Of a stretch of DNA of 64,000 bases, positions 8,148 through 16,609 are shown piece after piece. Source of the stretch: Streptomyces spongiicola (GTDB lineage Bacteria; Actinomycetota; Actinomycetes; Streptomycetales; Streptomycetaceae); contig NZ_CP029254.1 in NCBI RefSeq assembly GCF_003122365.1, positions 6,884,001 to 6,948,000 of the forward strand, written 5' to 3'. Numbering within the stretch: position 1 is the stretch's first letter; each line of letters starts with the position of its first letter. The notes beneath the pieces were generated by a model. It searched no databases, was not told the origin of the DNA, and saw only the letters and a list, made by a program, of their open reading frames with translations. The position numbers and the translations under genes are program-made.

Positions 8148-9906
8148 CGGGAAGTGCCTGCGGCCGGGCCGTGGCCGCCCACTCGCCGTATCGGGCCTGG
8201 CCGCACTGCTCCTCGCGACGACGGCCCTGGCGTCGGGTGCCGTCGGTCCGGGCGCCGCCTCCGGCGCCGCGCCGTCGCCGTCCCAGCCCTCGCCCCCGCC
8301 GTCGCCGTCCGAGCCTCCGCCGTCGCCGTCCGAGCCTCCGCCCAAGCCACCGTCGGACCAGCCGCCGCCGCTTCTCACACGCGCCGACGTGGACCGGGCC
8401 GTCGCCCGCCTCGACGGCGTCGTGCAGGACATGATGAAGGAGACCGGCGTCCCCGGCGTCGCGGTGGGTGTCGTGCACGAGGACCGCGTGCTGTACCTGA
8501 AGGGCTTCGGCAGGCGGCACGTCGGCGAGCCCGCCGCCGTCGACCCCGGCACCGTCTTCCAGCTCGCCTCTCTCTCGAAGCCGATCAGCTCGACCGTCGT
8601 CGCGGGGGCGGTCGCCGGCGAAGGCACCGACGGCGCGGACGCGGAGGGTGAGGGCACGGATGGTGCGGGGACGGAGGATGCGGGCGGGGACGGCGGGGAG
8701 GCCGGATGGGACGAACCGGTCGCCCGGCACCTGCCCGGCTTCGCCCTCAAGGACCCCTGGGTGAGCGGCCATGCCACGGTCACCGACCTGATGTCCCACC
8801 GCAGCGGACTGCCCGACCACGCGGGAGATCTGCTGGAGGACCTGGGCTACGACCAGGCGTACATCCTGAGCCGTCTGCGCGACGAGCCGCTCGCCCCGTT
8901 CCGCGCCACCTACGCGTACACGAACTTCGGCTTCACCGCCGGTGCGGAGGCCGTCGCCCGCGCGAAGGGGGTGAGCTGGCAGAAGCTCTCCGAGGACACC
9001 CTGTTCCGGCCCGCCGGGATGGACTCCACGAGCACCACCTTCGCCGACTACGAGAAGGCCGCGAACCGGGCGGTGGCCCATGTCCCCGGCCCCGACGGCA
9101 GTTGGCAGGCGAAGTACGTCCGTGACGCGGACGCCCAGGCGCCCGCCGGAGGCACCAGCTCCACCGCCGAAGACATGATGCGGTGGCTGCGGCTCCAACT
9201 GGCAGGAGGGAAGCTCGACGGCAGGCAGATCATCGACGCCGAGAGCCTGCGGCACACCCGTCTGCCCGAGATCGTCTCCCAGCCGCCGACGTCTCCCGCG
9301 GGACGGACCGGCTTCTACGGGCTGGGCTGGAACGTCAACTACGACGACCAGGGCCGGCTGCGGCTCAGCCACTCCGGCGCCTTCGAACTCGGCGCCAACA
9401 CCAATGTGACGATGCTGCCCGGTGAACAGCTCGGCATCGTCGTGCTCACCAACGGCAAACCCGTCGGACTGGCCGACGCCGTCGCCGAGGACTTCTTCGA
9501 CATCGCCCGGTACGGCAAGCCCGCCCGTGACTGGCTCCCGCTGTTCGCCGCGCTCTACGCGCAGCTGGACGAAGCCGGTGTGTCCCCCACGGACTACGCC
9601 GATCCGCCCGAGTCCGCGAAGGCCGCCCGGCCCGGCGGCGCCTACACGGGAACCTACGACAGCGCCTACTACGGGAGGGCCACCGTCACCACGGGCCCGG
9701 ACGGCCTGGTGCTCGAACTCGGCCCGGAGCCGAAGCGGTTCCCGCTGCGCCACTACGACGGCGACACCTTCAGCTTCGAGACGACCGGCGAGAACGCCGT
9801 CGGGCCGACCGGCGTCACCTTCACGTTCGACCAGGGCGACACGGCACGGAAACTGCGTGTCGAGTACCTCGACGAGACGGGCCTCGGCACCTTCACCCGC
9901 CGCTGA
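8140..9906 (+). CDS. Secreted serine hydrolase (class C beta-lactamase/esterase family)
   Basis: A 588-residue exported protein related to class C beta-lactamases, D-alanyl-D-alanine peptidases and esterases. Residues 1-43 form a Sec signal peptide. A low-complexity PPSPSEPP linker follows (about 45-77). The beta-lactamase fold starts near 80 with nucleophile motif SLSK (S144, K147), second motif YTN (260-262) and third motif HSG in LSHSGAFELG. A DUF3471-like C-terminal domain covers roughly the last 95 residues. An acidic, glycine-rich insertion (about 160-190) follows the SxxK helix. The start lacks a clear ribosome site. Substrate unknown; resistance should not be assumed. Confidence 0.88.
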   Translation: MHPGKCLRPGRGRPLAVSGLAALLLATTALASGAVGPGAASGAAPSPSQPSPPPSPSEPPPSPSEPPPKPPSDQPPPLLTRADVDRAVARLDGVVQDMMKETGVPGVAVGVVHEDRVLYLKGFGRRHVGEPAAVDPGTVFQLASLSKPISSTVVAGAVAGEGTDGADAEGEGTDGAGTEDAGGDGGEAGWDEPVARHLPGFALKDPWVSGHATVTDLMSHRSGLPDHAGDLLEDLGYDQAYILSRLRDEPLAPFRATYAYTNFGFTAGAEAVARAKGVSWQKLSEDTLFRPAGMDSTSTTFADYEKAANRAVAHVPGPDGSWQAKYVRDADAQAPAGGTSSTAEDMMRWLRLQLAGGKLDGRQIIDAESLRHTRLPEIVSQPPTSPAGRTGFYGLGWNVNYDDQGRLRLSHSGAFELGANTNVTMLPGEQLGIVVLTNGKPVGLADAVAEDFFDIARYGKPARDWLPLFAALYAQLDEAGVSPTDYADPPESAKAARPGGAYTGTYDSAYYGRATVTTGPDGLVLELGPEPKRFPLRHYDGDTFSFETTGENAVGPTGVTFTFDQGDTARKLRVEYLDETGLGTFTRR

Positions 9907-9949
9907 ACGGCCGAACGGCCGAACGGCTGAACAGTCGAACAACTGAACG
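9903..9949. repeat. Short GAACGGCC-type repeats
   Basis: Degenerate 8-9-bp units (CGAACGG, TGAACAG, CGAACAA) run from the hydrolase stop codon. The gap to 10275 otherwise holds GC-rich sequence with a triplicated GGTGGAGAGC-like segment near 10130-10160 and no recognisable gene. Confidence 0.6.
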
Positions 9950-10275
9950 CCGCGGCCGAGCCAACGCCGAACACCGCGCCCGGGCAACCCCGCCGAGCAC
10001 GGCGGTGCGGCGCCGCCGGACGTCCCCGCCTCATCGCGACCGCCGTACGCGACGGCACCGCCCCGCCCGCGGCCGGCCGCCGGTGACCGGGCACTCCGGT
10101 CGGGCACGGCGGGCCCTGCCGTGCCCGACACGGTGGAGAGCGGTGGAGAGCGGTGGAGGCGCCGGGGCTGCTCCCGGGCGCGGGCGGGCGCATGCCCGGG
10201 TCCGCCGGAGGCGGCGGCCCGGGTATCCCCGCGTCCCCGTCAGGTGAGGGCCGGCGCCAGGTGAGGGGGCCGGCG

Positions 10276-11064
10276 TCAGGTGAAGACCGGCATCTCACCC
10301 TCGGTCGTGGTGGTGTCGATGACGGCGAACGGCGCGCCCTGCGGGTCGACCACGGCCGCGAAGCGACCGAAGGGGGTCGTCATCGGCCCGAACACCAGCC
10401 TGCCGCCCAGCTTCCGGACCGCTGCGACCGCGGCGTCGCAGTCCGCGACCGTCCAGTAGACCTGGACATAGGACGGCACCTCGGGCGGGAACTCGTCCGT
10501 CGTCTCCATCCGGCCGAGGACGGGATCCCGTCCCAGGTCGAACACCTTGAAGTCGCCCTCCGGGTCGACCAGGGTCTTCACGCCGTAGCCGAAGACCGCG
10601 GGGAAGAACGCGTCCGACTTCCCGGGCTCACGTGTGACGACCTCCGCCCAGCAGAAGGAGCCGGGGACGTTCGTCGCCTCGAAGCCCTTGTACGTACCCC
10701 CTTGCCAGACGCCGAAGAAGACACCGCCCGGGTCCTGCGCGAGGCACATCGTCCCGAACTCGCCCACCTGCATCGGCTCCATGAGCACGGTGCCGCCGTT
10801 CCCACGGATCCGCCCGGCGGTGGCGGCGGCGTCCGGGGACGCCAGATAGAGGCACCACCGGGAGGGCCCCTCCTGTCCGGGCGCGGGCGGGACCACCGCG
10901 GCGACGGCCTTGCCGTCCGCGAACGCCCGCGTGTAGCCGCCGTACTCGGGCGACGACTCGCCGAACGTCCAGCCCAGGACCTCGCCGTAGAAGGCCTTGG
11001 CCCCCTCCAGGTCCGAGAACATCGCGTCGGCCCAGATCGGTGTGCCTTCGGGTGCGTCTGCCAT
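10276..11064 (-). CDS. VOC (glyoxalase/bleomycin-resistance) family protein
   Basis: A 262-residue protein made of two vicinal-oxygen-chelate modules, about 8-120 and 135-255. Each has the characteristic ADAMFSDLEGAKAFYGEVLGW or FCWAEVV/FFPAVFGYGVK opening and a DPQG/DPGG turn near its end. Such two-module proteins from streptomycetes are often annotated as hydroxylases or glyoxalases without biochemical proof. Metal-binding residues are not clear enough to name a reaction. The ATG at 11064 follows a purine-rich GGAAGAGA stretch. It appears monocistronic. Confidence 0.88.
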   Translation of the reverse strand: MADAPEGTPIWADAMFSDLEGAKAFYGEVLGWTFGESSPEYGGYTRAFADGKAVAAVVPPAPGQEGPSRWCLYLASPDAAATAGRIRGNGGTVLMEPMQVGEFGTMCLAQDPGGVFFGVWQGGTYKGFEATNVPGSFCWAEVVTREPGKSDAFFPAVFGYGVKTLVDPEGDFKVFDLGRDPVLGRMETTDEFPPEVPSYVQVYWTVADCDAAVAAVRKLGGRLVFGPMTTPFGRFAAVVDPQGAPFAVIDTTTTEGEMPVFT

Positions 11065-11199
11065 GACGGTGACTCTCTTCCGTGCGGAATACGTGGTTCG
11101 GAGGTTTGCCTCCCAGCCACGCTAGCCATCGCCGCGCGGTCGCGCGCGGCGACGCGGATTTCGGCCCCTGGACCGGGATCCGATGCCGCAGGCACGGTG

Positions 11200-11365
11200 C
11201 GGCCCCGGTCCCGGAGTCCGCGCACCGTCGCGCCGACCGTCCCCGTCACCGTATCCGTCCCCTCATCGGGCCCCGGTCCCGGAGTCCGCGCACCGTCGCG
11301 CCGGCCCGTCCCCGTCACCGTCTCCGTCGCCGTATCCGTCCCCTCACCCGTATCCGTCACCGTTC
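11200..11365. repeat. Imperfect direct repeats with CCGTCACCGTATCCGTCC units
   Basis: A roughly 65-bp block (GGCCCCGGTCCCGGAGTCCGC followed by CCGTCACCG/TATCCGTCC units) is duplicated around 11200-11310 and its 12-bp CCGTCACCG-type subunits continue to about 11365. It fills most of the gap between the VOC and DUF779 genes; no gene is supported. Confidence 0.75.
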
Positions 11366-11392
11366 CCGCACCGGGGCGTTGCGGGCACGGAC

Positions 11393-11761
11393 TCAAGGAC
11401 CGAGCACCCGGGAGCGGATCAGGAACCGCACGCCCTCGGGAGCCTCCAGCGAGAACCCGCTGCCGCGCCCCTCGACCACGTCGACGATCAGACGTGTATG
11501 GCGCCACGCCTCGTACTGGCTCACCGACATCCAGAACGGCACCGGCGCGTCGACGCCCTCGACGGCGAGTTCCGCCAGCAGCACGTCCGAGCCGCCGGTG
11601 CGGAACTCGCCCGCCGGATAGCACATGGGGGCGCTGCCGTCGCAGCAGCCTCCCGACTGGTGGAACATCAGGGGCCCGTGGGCCCCGGTCAGCCGCCGCA
11701 CCAGGTCGGCCGCCGCCGGGGTGAGTTCCACGGGTGCGCCGGCACCCGCCCCGGCGCTCAT
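11393..11761 (-). CDS. DUF779 family protein
   Basis: A 122-residue protein of the DUF779 family, often encoded next to aldehyde dehydrogenases; the molecular role is unestablished. The hallmark cysteine cluster FHQSGGCCDGSAPMC is at about 33-47 (C39, C40, C47), suggesting metal binding or redox activity. The ATG at 11761 overlaps the stop codon of a 22-codon leader frame by ATGA. No aldehyde dehydrogenase is adjacent here, unlike the common arrangement. Confidence 0.88.
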   Translation of the reverse strand: MSAGAGAGAPVELTPAAADLVRRLTGAHGPLMFHQSGGCCDGSAPMCYPAGEFRTGGSDVLLAELAVEGVDAPVPFWMSVSQYEAWRHTRLIVDVVEGRGSGFSLEAPEGVRFLIRSRVLGP

Positions 11762-11826
11762 GACGCGTCGTCCGGGCGCCGCGCCGCCCGCCCGCGCACC
11801 CGGCACTCCGTATGGCGCAGATACAT
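11758..11826 (-). CDS. Possible 22-residue leader peptide upstream of the DUF779 gene
   Basis: A short frame beginning MYLRHTECRVRG starts at an ATG preceded by a purine-rich GGGAAAGGGGCGGGG site and ends in TGA overlapping the DUF779 start (ATGA). The strong ribosome site and exact coupling argue for translation. It could be a regulatory leader or simply deliver ribosomes to the next gene. No homology is recognised. Confidence 0.35.
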   Translation of the reverse strand: MYLRHTECRVRGRAARRPDDAS

Positions 11827-12113
11827 GCCCCGCCCCTTTCCCGCCGCTGGTCCCGCGCGCGGCGCCGCCGATGCCCGTCCAGTCAACCTGCCCCGACGTT
11901 GCGACCGCGTTGCACCGCGACCGGTGCGCGGAGCCGGACGGAGCCCCGTGATCCGGTCCCCTGAGCGGTCAAGCGGCGCCGTCCGCACCTCGTCCGCCCA
12001 GCTCGTCCGCCCACCGCGGTCGCTCGGCGCGTCCGCCCGCCGCGTCCGCCCGCTGCGGTCGCTCGGTGCCGTCCGCACCGTACCCGCCCGGCGACGGTCA
12101 CGCCCGGCGGCGG

Positions 12114-13145
12114 TCACGCGCGGCCGCGCCCGGAACGCGGACCCCTGGGCGCCCGGTCCTCGGGCAGGGCGTCGAGCAGCTCCCGCTCGTCGGCGGTGTC
12201 GAGGCCGGCGCGGCGCTCCCGGTCGAGACCCTGCTCCCGCTCCCACACCAGCAGGTCGGCCAGCAGCTCCCGCCGCGGCCGGTGGCGCAGCCCCGCGGCC
12301 CGGGCCGCGGCCCCGCTGCGCGCCGAGAAACCCTCCCAGCCCGGGTCGTCCAGCCACATCGGCAGGGATCGGGGGCCCATGAACCCGGCCACGTCGTGGG
12401 CGCGCAGCCATGCCGCCCCGGCGGTGACCACCGGCCCGGTGTGCCCGCCGGCGGCCCGGGACAGCTCGATCCACTCCTCGAACGGGACCACCGGCCCCAC
12501 CGCGTCGTATGTGCCGGTCGTGCCCCGCTCGGCGGTGTCGAGAAGCCAGCCGGCGAGGTCGCGGACGTCGACCGTCTGGGTGGGAACGCCCGTGCCGTCG
12601 GGTACCAGCATCGGCTCCCGGGGTGCGCGTGCCGCCCGGGCCACCCAGTAACCCGAGCGTCCGGTGTGGTCGCCGGGGCCGCCGACGAGGCCGGCGCGCG
12701 CGATCAGCAGGCGGTCCCCCACGGCGGCAGACGAAGCCTGCTCGCAGGCGACTTTCGACTCGCCGTAGCGCGCCCGGTCCACCTCGTCGGACTCCGTCGG
12801 TGGGAGCAGCGCCGCCGATTCGTCCGCGTCGGCGTCGCCGTGTGAGGCGTAGGCGCTGACGGAGGACACATACGTCCAGTGCCGGGCCCCGGCGGCCAGC
12901 GCGTCCAGGGCTCCGCGGACGAAGCCCGGCTGCCACGACACCTCGTAGACCGCGTCCCACTCGCGGTCCCGCAGCGGCTCGTACGAGGAAGGGTCACGAC
13001 GGTCGGCCGCGACCAGTCGCGCCCCGTCCGCGACAGGCCCGCTCTCGCCCCGGGCGAGGCAGGTCACCCGATGGCCGCGTGCGAGCGCCTGCATCGACAA
13101 CTCGCGCCCCAACCAGGCCGTTCCACCGAGTACCAGAATCTCCAT
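12114..13145 (-). CDS. NAD-dependent epimerase/dehydratase (extended SDR)
   Basis: A 343-residue extended short-chain dehydrogenase/reductase with N-terminal Rossmann motif LVLGGTAWLGRE (about 4-15) and catalytic pair YGESK (Y127, K131). The TYVSSVSAYA segment before it supplies the active-site serine. The fold matches nucleotide-sugar epimerases and related reductases, but nothing nearby indicates the substrate. The ATG at 13145 begins directly at the first beta-strand, so the four-residue upstream extension is rejected. It appears monocistronic. Confidence 0.88.
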   Translation of the reverse strand: MEILVLGGTAWLGRELSMQALARGHRVTCLARGESGPVADGARLVAADRRDPSSYEPLRDREWDAVYEVSWQPGFVRGALDALAAGARHWTYVSSVSAYASHGDADADESAALLPPTESDEVDRARYGESKVACEQASSAAVGDRLLIARAGLVGGPGDHTGRSGYWVARAARAPREPMLVPDGTGVPTQTVDVRDLAGWLLDTAERGTTGTYDAVGPVVPFEEWIELSRAAGGHTGPVVTAGAAWLRAHDVAGFMGPRSLPMWLDDPGWEGFSARSGAAARAAGLRHRPRRELLADLLVWEREQGLDRERRAGLDTADERELLDALPEDRAPRGPRSGRGRA

Positions 13146-13315
13146 GCGGCCACCCAAGCATCCGCGCCCCCGTGCGACCTGCGGGTTCGCGCAGAGCGGA
13201 GCAGGGGCCCGGGCGCTCGCGCCGGCGGGCTCGCCCGGGTCGAGCGCCTCACCGGGTTCTGCCCGGCCGTCCGCGTCGTCACCCGGAGTTCCTCCGCGGG
13301 GACGCCCCGGGACGG

Positions 13316-14239
13316 TCAGTCGGCCTCCTGGCCCCTCCGTGTTTCCGGTTTCTCTGGTGTCTCAGGTTTCTCTGGTTCCTCCGGTGGTTCCGGTGGTTCT
13401 GGTGGTTCCGGTTTCTCCGGTGGTTCCGGCAGCTCCGGTCGCTCCAGTCGCTCCAGCCGTTCCAGCAGCGCCGGCAGATCGGCGAAGGAGTCCAGGACGT
13501 GGTCCGGGGTCCCCGGCGCGTCCCGGTGCGCCCCGGGCCGGTACTTGCCCGTCCGGACCAGGACCCCGGTGAGCCCCCGGCGCTGGGCCGCGAGGACGTC
13601 GGACTCGATGTCGTCGCCCACCATGAGGGTCCCGCCGGGATCGGCGCCCAGACGCTCCAGGGCCGCGGCGAAGAAGGCGGGCGACGGTTTGCCGAGCACC
13701 ACCGCCTCGGTGCCGGTCGCCGCCTCGAGGCCCGCCAGGAACGCGCCCGAGTCGAGTCGGAGCCCCGCCTCGGTCCGCCAGTACAGGTTGCGGTGCATCG
13801 CGACCAGCCGTGCACCGCGCCGGAGATGGGCGAAGGCCCGGTTGAGCGCGGCGTAGCCGAACTCGGGGCCCGCGCCGCCGACGACGACCACGTCCGCGGG
13901 TTCGCCGTCCTCGGGACCCATGACGGTGACGCCTTCGAGATCGCCCGCGATGTCACCGCTGTTGAGCAGCAGGCAGCGCGCTCCCGGGAAGTGCGCGGCG
14001 AGATACGCGGCGGTCGCCGCGGGCGCCGTGAGGACGTCCCGCGCGGTCACCGGGAAGCCGGCCCCGGACAGCGCGTCCGCGACGGACGCGCGGGTGCGCG
14101 AGGTGGTGTTGGTGACCAGGGCCAGCGGCACGCCCCGCTCCCGCAGGTGCTCCATCGCCGCGACCGCTCCCGGCAGGGGCTTGAAGGAGACGGTGAGCAC
14201 ACCGTCGATGTCGATCAGTACCGCGTCGGCCCGTCGCAT
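13316..14239 (-). CDS. HAD-superfamily (type IIA) hydrolase
   Basis: A 307-residue phosphatase-like protein of the HAD IIA subfamily (NagD/4-nitrophenylphosphatase type), cytoplasmic. Motif I is DIDGVL (D10, D12), motif II lies in LVTNTTSRTR near 40-50, and the C-terminal motif LVVGDD-type sequence LMVGDDIESD sits near 215-224, with lysine in LGKPSP. The last 55 residues are a repetitive tail of PEPPE/PEKPE units built from a 9-bp-type DNA repeat and are probably dispensable for catalysis. Substrate unknown. Confidence 0.9.
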   Translation of the reverse strand: MRRADAVLIDIDGVLTVSFKPLPGAVAAMEHLRERGVPLALVTNTTSRTRASVADALSGAGFPVTARDVLTAPAATAAYLAAHFPGARCLLLNSGDIAGDLEGVTVMGPEDGEPADVVVVGGAGPEFGYAALNRAFAHLRRGARLVAMHRNLYWRTEAGLRLDSGAFLAGLEAATGTEAVVLGKPSPAFFAAALERLGADPGGTLMVGDDIESDVLAAQRRGLTGVLVRTGKYRPGAHRDAPGTPDHVLDSFADLPALLERLERLERPELPEPPEKPEPPEPPEPPEEPEKPETPEKPETRRGQEAD

Positions 14240-14287
14240 GGAACCGACCGTACCCGCGGGCGGGGGACGGCGCGGTGCGGCACGGGG

Positions 14288-14345
14288 CCGCGGTGCGGGA
14301 CCGGCTCGGGGGTACGGGCCCGCACCGCGGCGTCCGGGACGCCGC
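14288..14345 (-). terminator. Nested hairpins after the P450 operon
   Basis: Two inverted repeats follow the P450 stop: GCGGCGTC/GACGCCGC (14327-14334 with 14338-14345), and 12-bp arms CCGCGGTGCGGG/CCCGCACCGCGG (14288-14299 with 14319-14330). They share bases and could be alternative stems. A terminator for the minus-strand operon is the simplest reading. Confidence 0.6.
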
Positions 14346-14348
14346 CGC

Positions 14349-15587
14349 TCAGATGGCGGCGGGTTCGAGCACGACCGGCAGCTCGGTGAGGCCGCGGAAG
14401 GCCGGAAACGGCACCTCCATCCACGCCGGCTCCGCCCGCGGGTCGGCCGGCGCGATCCTCGGGAACCGGGTGAACAGGCCGCTCAGCGCGAGCTGGGTCT
14501 CCAGCCGGGCCAGCGGCGCGCCCAGGCAGTAATGACCGCCGTGCCCGAAGCCGATGTGTGCGGCGGTGCCCGGGCGGCGTACGTCGAACACGTCCGGGTC
14601 CTCGAACTTCAGCGGGTCGCGGTTGGCGGAGAGGAGCGAGATCTGCACCAGCGAGCCCTTGGGGATCCGGGTGCCGCCGATCTCCATGTCCTCGGTGGCG
14701 TACCGGAAGGTGGCGCTCTCGACCGAGCCGTCGAAGCGGACCAGTTCCTCCACCGCCGGGCCGATCAGCTCCGGGTCCTCCCGCACGGCGCGGAGCTGCG
14801 CGGGGTCGGCGAGGAAGTGGTGCACGGCGTTGCCGATGAGGTACGCGGTCGTCTTGTGGCCCGCGAACATCAGCAGGAAGGCCGTGGAGACCAGTTCGCC
14901 GCCGGTCAGTCCGCCCTCCTGGTCCCGGGCCGCGGCGAGTGCGCTGAGCAGGTCGTCACCCGGTCGGCCGCGCTTGCGGGCGATGAGTTCGGTGAAGTAG
15001 GCGTGGAGGTCCTCCTCCGCCTGCTGCTGGGCCCGCTTGAACTCCTCGCCGAAGCCGGTCTGCGCCACCGTCGTGGACAGCTCCTGCATCAGCGACCGCT
15101 CCTGCGGCGGTACGCCCAGCAGCTCGCAGATCACCGTGATCGGCACCGGGAAGGCGAACGCCGGCAGCAGGTCGAACGGCTCCCCGGTCGGGCACGCGTC
15201 AAGGAGCCGGTCCACGATGTCCTGGATCTTCGGCCGGAGGGCCTCGACCCGGCGAGGGGTGAACTCGGAGTTGACGAGCTTGCGCAGCCGGGTGTGCTTG
15301 GGCGGGTCGGAGTTGAGCATGTTGTCGTCCAGCGCCACCGACGAGTCGCCGAAGATCCTCCGGTACGCGTCCATGGCCCCGTACATGTCCTTGCTCAGCC
15401 GGGGGTCCGACAGCGCCGCGCGGGCGTCCTCGTACCGGGTGATCAGGTATGTCTCGATGCCGTGCGGGGGCGTCATCGGGCAGACGGGAGCAGTGTCCCG
15501 AAGGTGCGCGTACACCGGGTGGGGGTTGCGGCGGAACTCCGCGGTGCACCGCTCGGCTGCGGCGACGGGGTCGTGCGTCGTGGTCAC
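14349..15587 (-). CDS. Cytochrome P450
   Basis: A 412-residue class I bacterial P450, soluble, needing ferredoxin and reductase partners not encoded nearby. The I-helix oxygen-binding motif is AGHKTT, the K-helix ExxR is EELVR, and the haem-binding loop FGHGGHYCLG places the cysteine ligand at about 354. The GTG start at 15587 has GGAG upstream and overlaps the amidohydrolase stop by GTGA. It is the last gene of a four-gene coupled operon (17828 to 14349), so it likely hydroxylates an intermediate of that pathway. Confidence 0.95.
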   Translation of the reverse strand: MTTTHDPVAAAERCTAEFRRNPHPVYAHLRDTAPVCPMTPPHGIETYLITRYEDARAALSDPRLSKDMYGAMDAYRRIFGDSSVALDDNMLNSDPPKHTRLRKLVNSEFTPRRVEALRPKIQDIVDRLLDACPTGEPFDLLPAFAFPVPITVICELLGVPPQERSLMQELSTTVAQTGFGEEFKRAQQQAEEDLHAYFTELIARKRGRPGDDLLSALAAARDQEGGLTGGELVSTAFLLMFAGHKTTAYLIGNAVHHFLADPAQLRAVREDPELIGPAVEELVRFDGSVESATFRYATEDMEIGGTRIPKGSLVQISLLSANRDPLKFEDPDVFDVRRPGTAAHIGFGHGGHYCLGAPLARLETQLALSGLFTRFPRIAPADPRAEPAWMEVPFPAFRGLTELPVVLEPAAI

Positions 15588-16609
15588 GGACGGCTCCTGA
15601 GGTCGAAGAGGGCCTCGGCGTTGCCGCCGAGGATGCGCTGCTGGGCCGCCCTGTCGACGGGCAGCTTCTCGATCATGCGGACGAGGTCCTCGAGGGGCAC
15701 CGACAGCGGTGGCGAGTCGGTGCCGAAGAGCATCCGCCCGGGCCCGAGCACCTCCGCGTTGAGGCTCAGATGGGCGGGACTGAACGGGCTGGTGTCGACG
15801 TACATGCGGCGCAGTGCGGCGCCCGGGTCGGGCGACGCCTGGACGGTCGGCTCCGGGACCCCCGCCGGAGGACGGCCGGCAGGAGGCCGCACGGCCCCCT
15901 GCCGACCGGCCGCCGGCGGGGCGGAGGGCGGCGCGCCCCCGCCCCAGTGCCGGGGGCGTGCCGCCATCTGGAGGCGCTCCGGCAGCAGGGCCATGGCCCC
16001 GCCGCCGGTCGCGCCGATCAGCCGCAGACCGGGGTACTTGTCCAGCCACCCCGCGAAAGCGATCATGGCCATGCCCATGGCGACGTCGCCGAAACGGCCG
16101 ATCTGCTCGACGAAGGCGATGTTCTCCACCCGCTCCGTGCCGATCGGTTCGGCCGGCGCGTGCACCATGACGGGCACTCCCACCTCGGCGGCCAGCGCGA
16201 AGAATGAGTCCGCCCGCGGCGAGCCGAGCAGCTCGCCGTGCACGCTGGAAGTGGTGATCAGGCCGACGAAGGCGGGGTCCGCCAGCGTCTCCCGTACCCC
16301 TTCCAGATGGTCGTCGTCCCCGAACGGGTTCGCGTACACGTACCCGCGCAACCGGTCCGGGAACTCGGTGATCAGGCCCGACATCCACGCGTGGAAGCCA
16401 CGCAGCCGGTCGCGCGGTTGCTTGTAGTTGTCCACGCCCGGAACCCGCGCCATCGCCCCGGCGCCGACGGGGCTGCCGATGATGGTGAGGTCGATTCCGG
16501 CCTGGGCGCGGGCGGCGAGCATGCCGTCCACGTCGGTCAGGCTGGGGGGCATGGGGAAGCGTTCGGCCGCCTCCGGCGGGGACAGGTGCCCGTGGATGTC
16601 GATGATCAT
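15584..16609 (-). CDS. Amidohydrolase family 2 (PF04909-type) protein
   Basis: A 341-residue TIM-barrel metalloenzyme of the amidohydrolase_2/ACMSD type, whose members decarboxylate aromatic or muconate acids or hydrolyse C-C/C-N bonds. Metal-ligand candidates are DIHGH at 4-8, H150 in VMVHAP, and the aspartate of FGTDSPPL near 295. A low-complexity proline/glycine insertion (about 217-262) interrupts the barrel between GGGAMALLPERL and RRMYVDTS, unusual for the family. Start ATG 16609 overlaps the previous stop; its own stop overlaps the P450 start. Function in the operon unknown. Confidence 0.88.
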   Translation of the reverse strand: MIIDIHGHLSPPEAAERFPMPPSLTDVDGMLAARAQAGIDLTIIGSPVGAGAMARVPGVDNYKQPRDRLRGFHAWMSGLITEFPDRLRGYVYANPFGDDDHLEGVRETLADPAFVGLITTSSVHGELLGSPRADSFFALAAEVGVPVMVHAPAEPIGTERVENIAFVEQIGRFGDVAMGMAMIAFAGWLDKYPGLRLIGATGGGAMALLPERLQMAARPRHWGGGAPPSAPPAAGRQGAVRPPAGRPPAGVPEPTVQASPDPGAALRRMYVDTSPFSPAHLSLNAEVLGPGRMLFGTDSPPLSVPLEDLVRMIEKLPVDRAAQQRILGGNAEALFDLRSRP

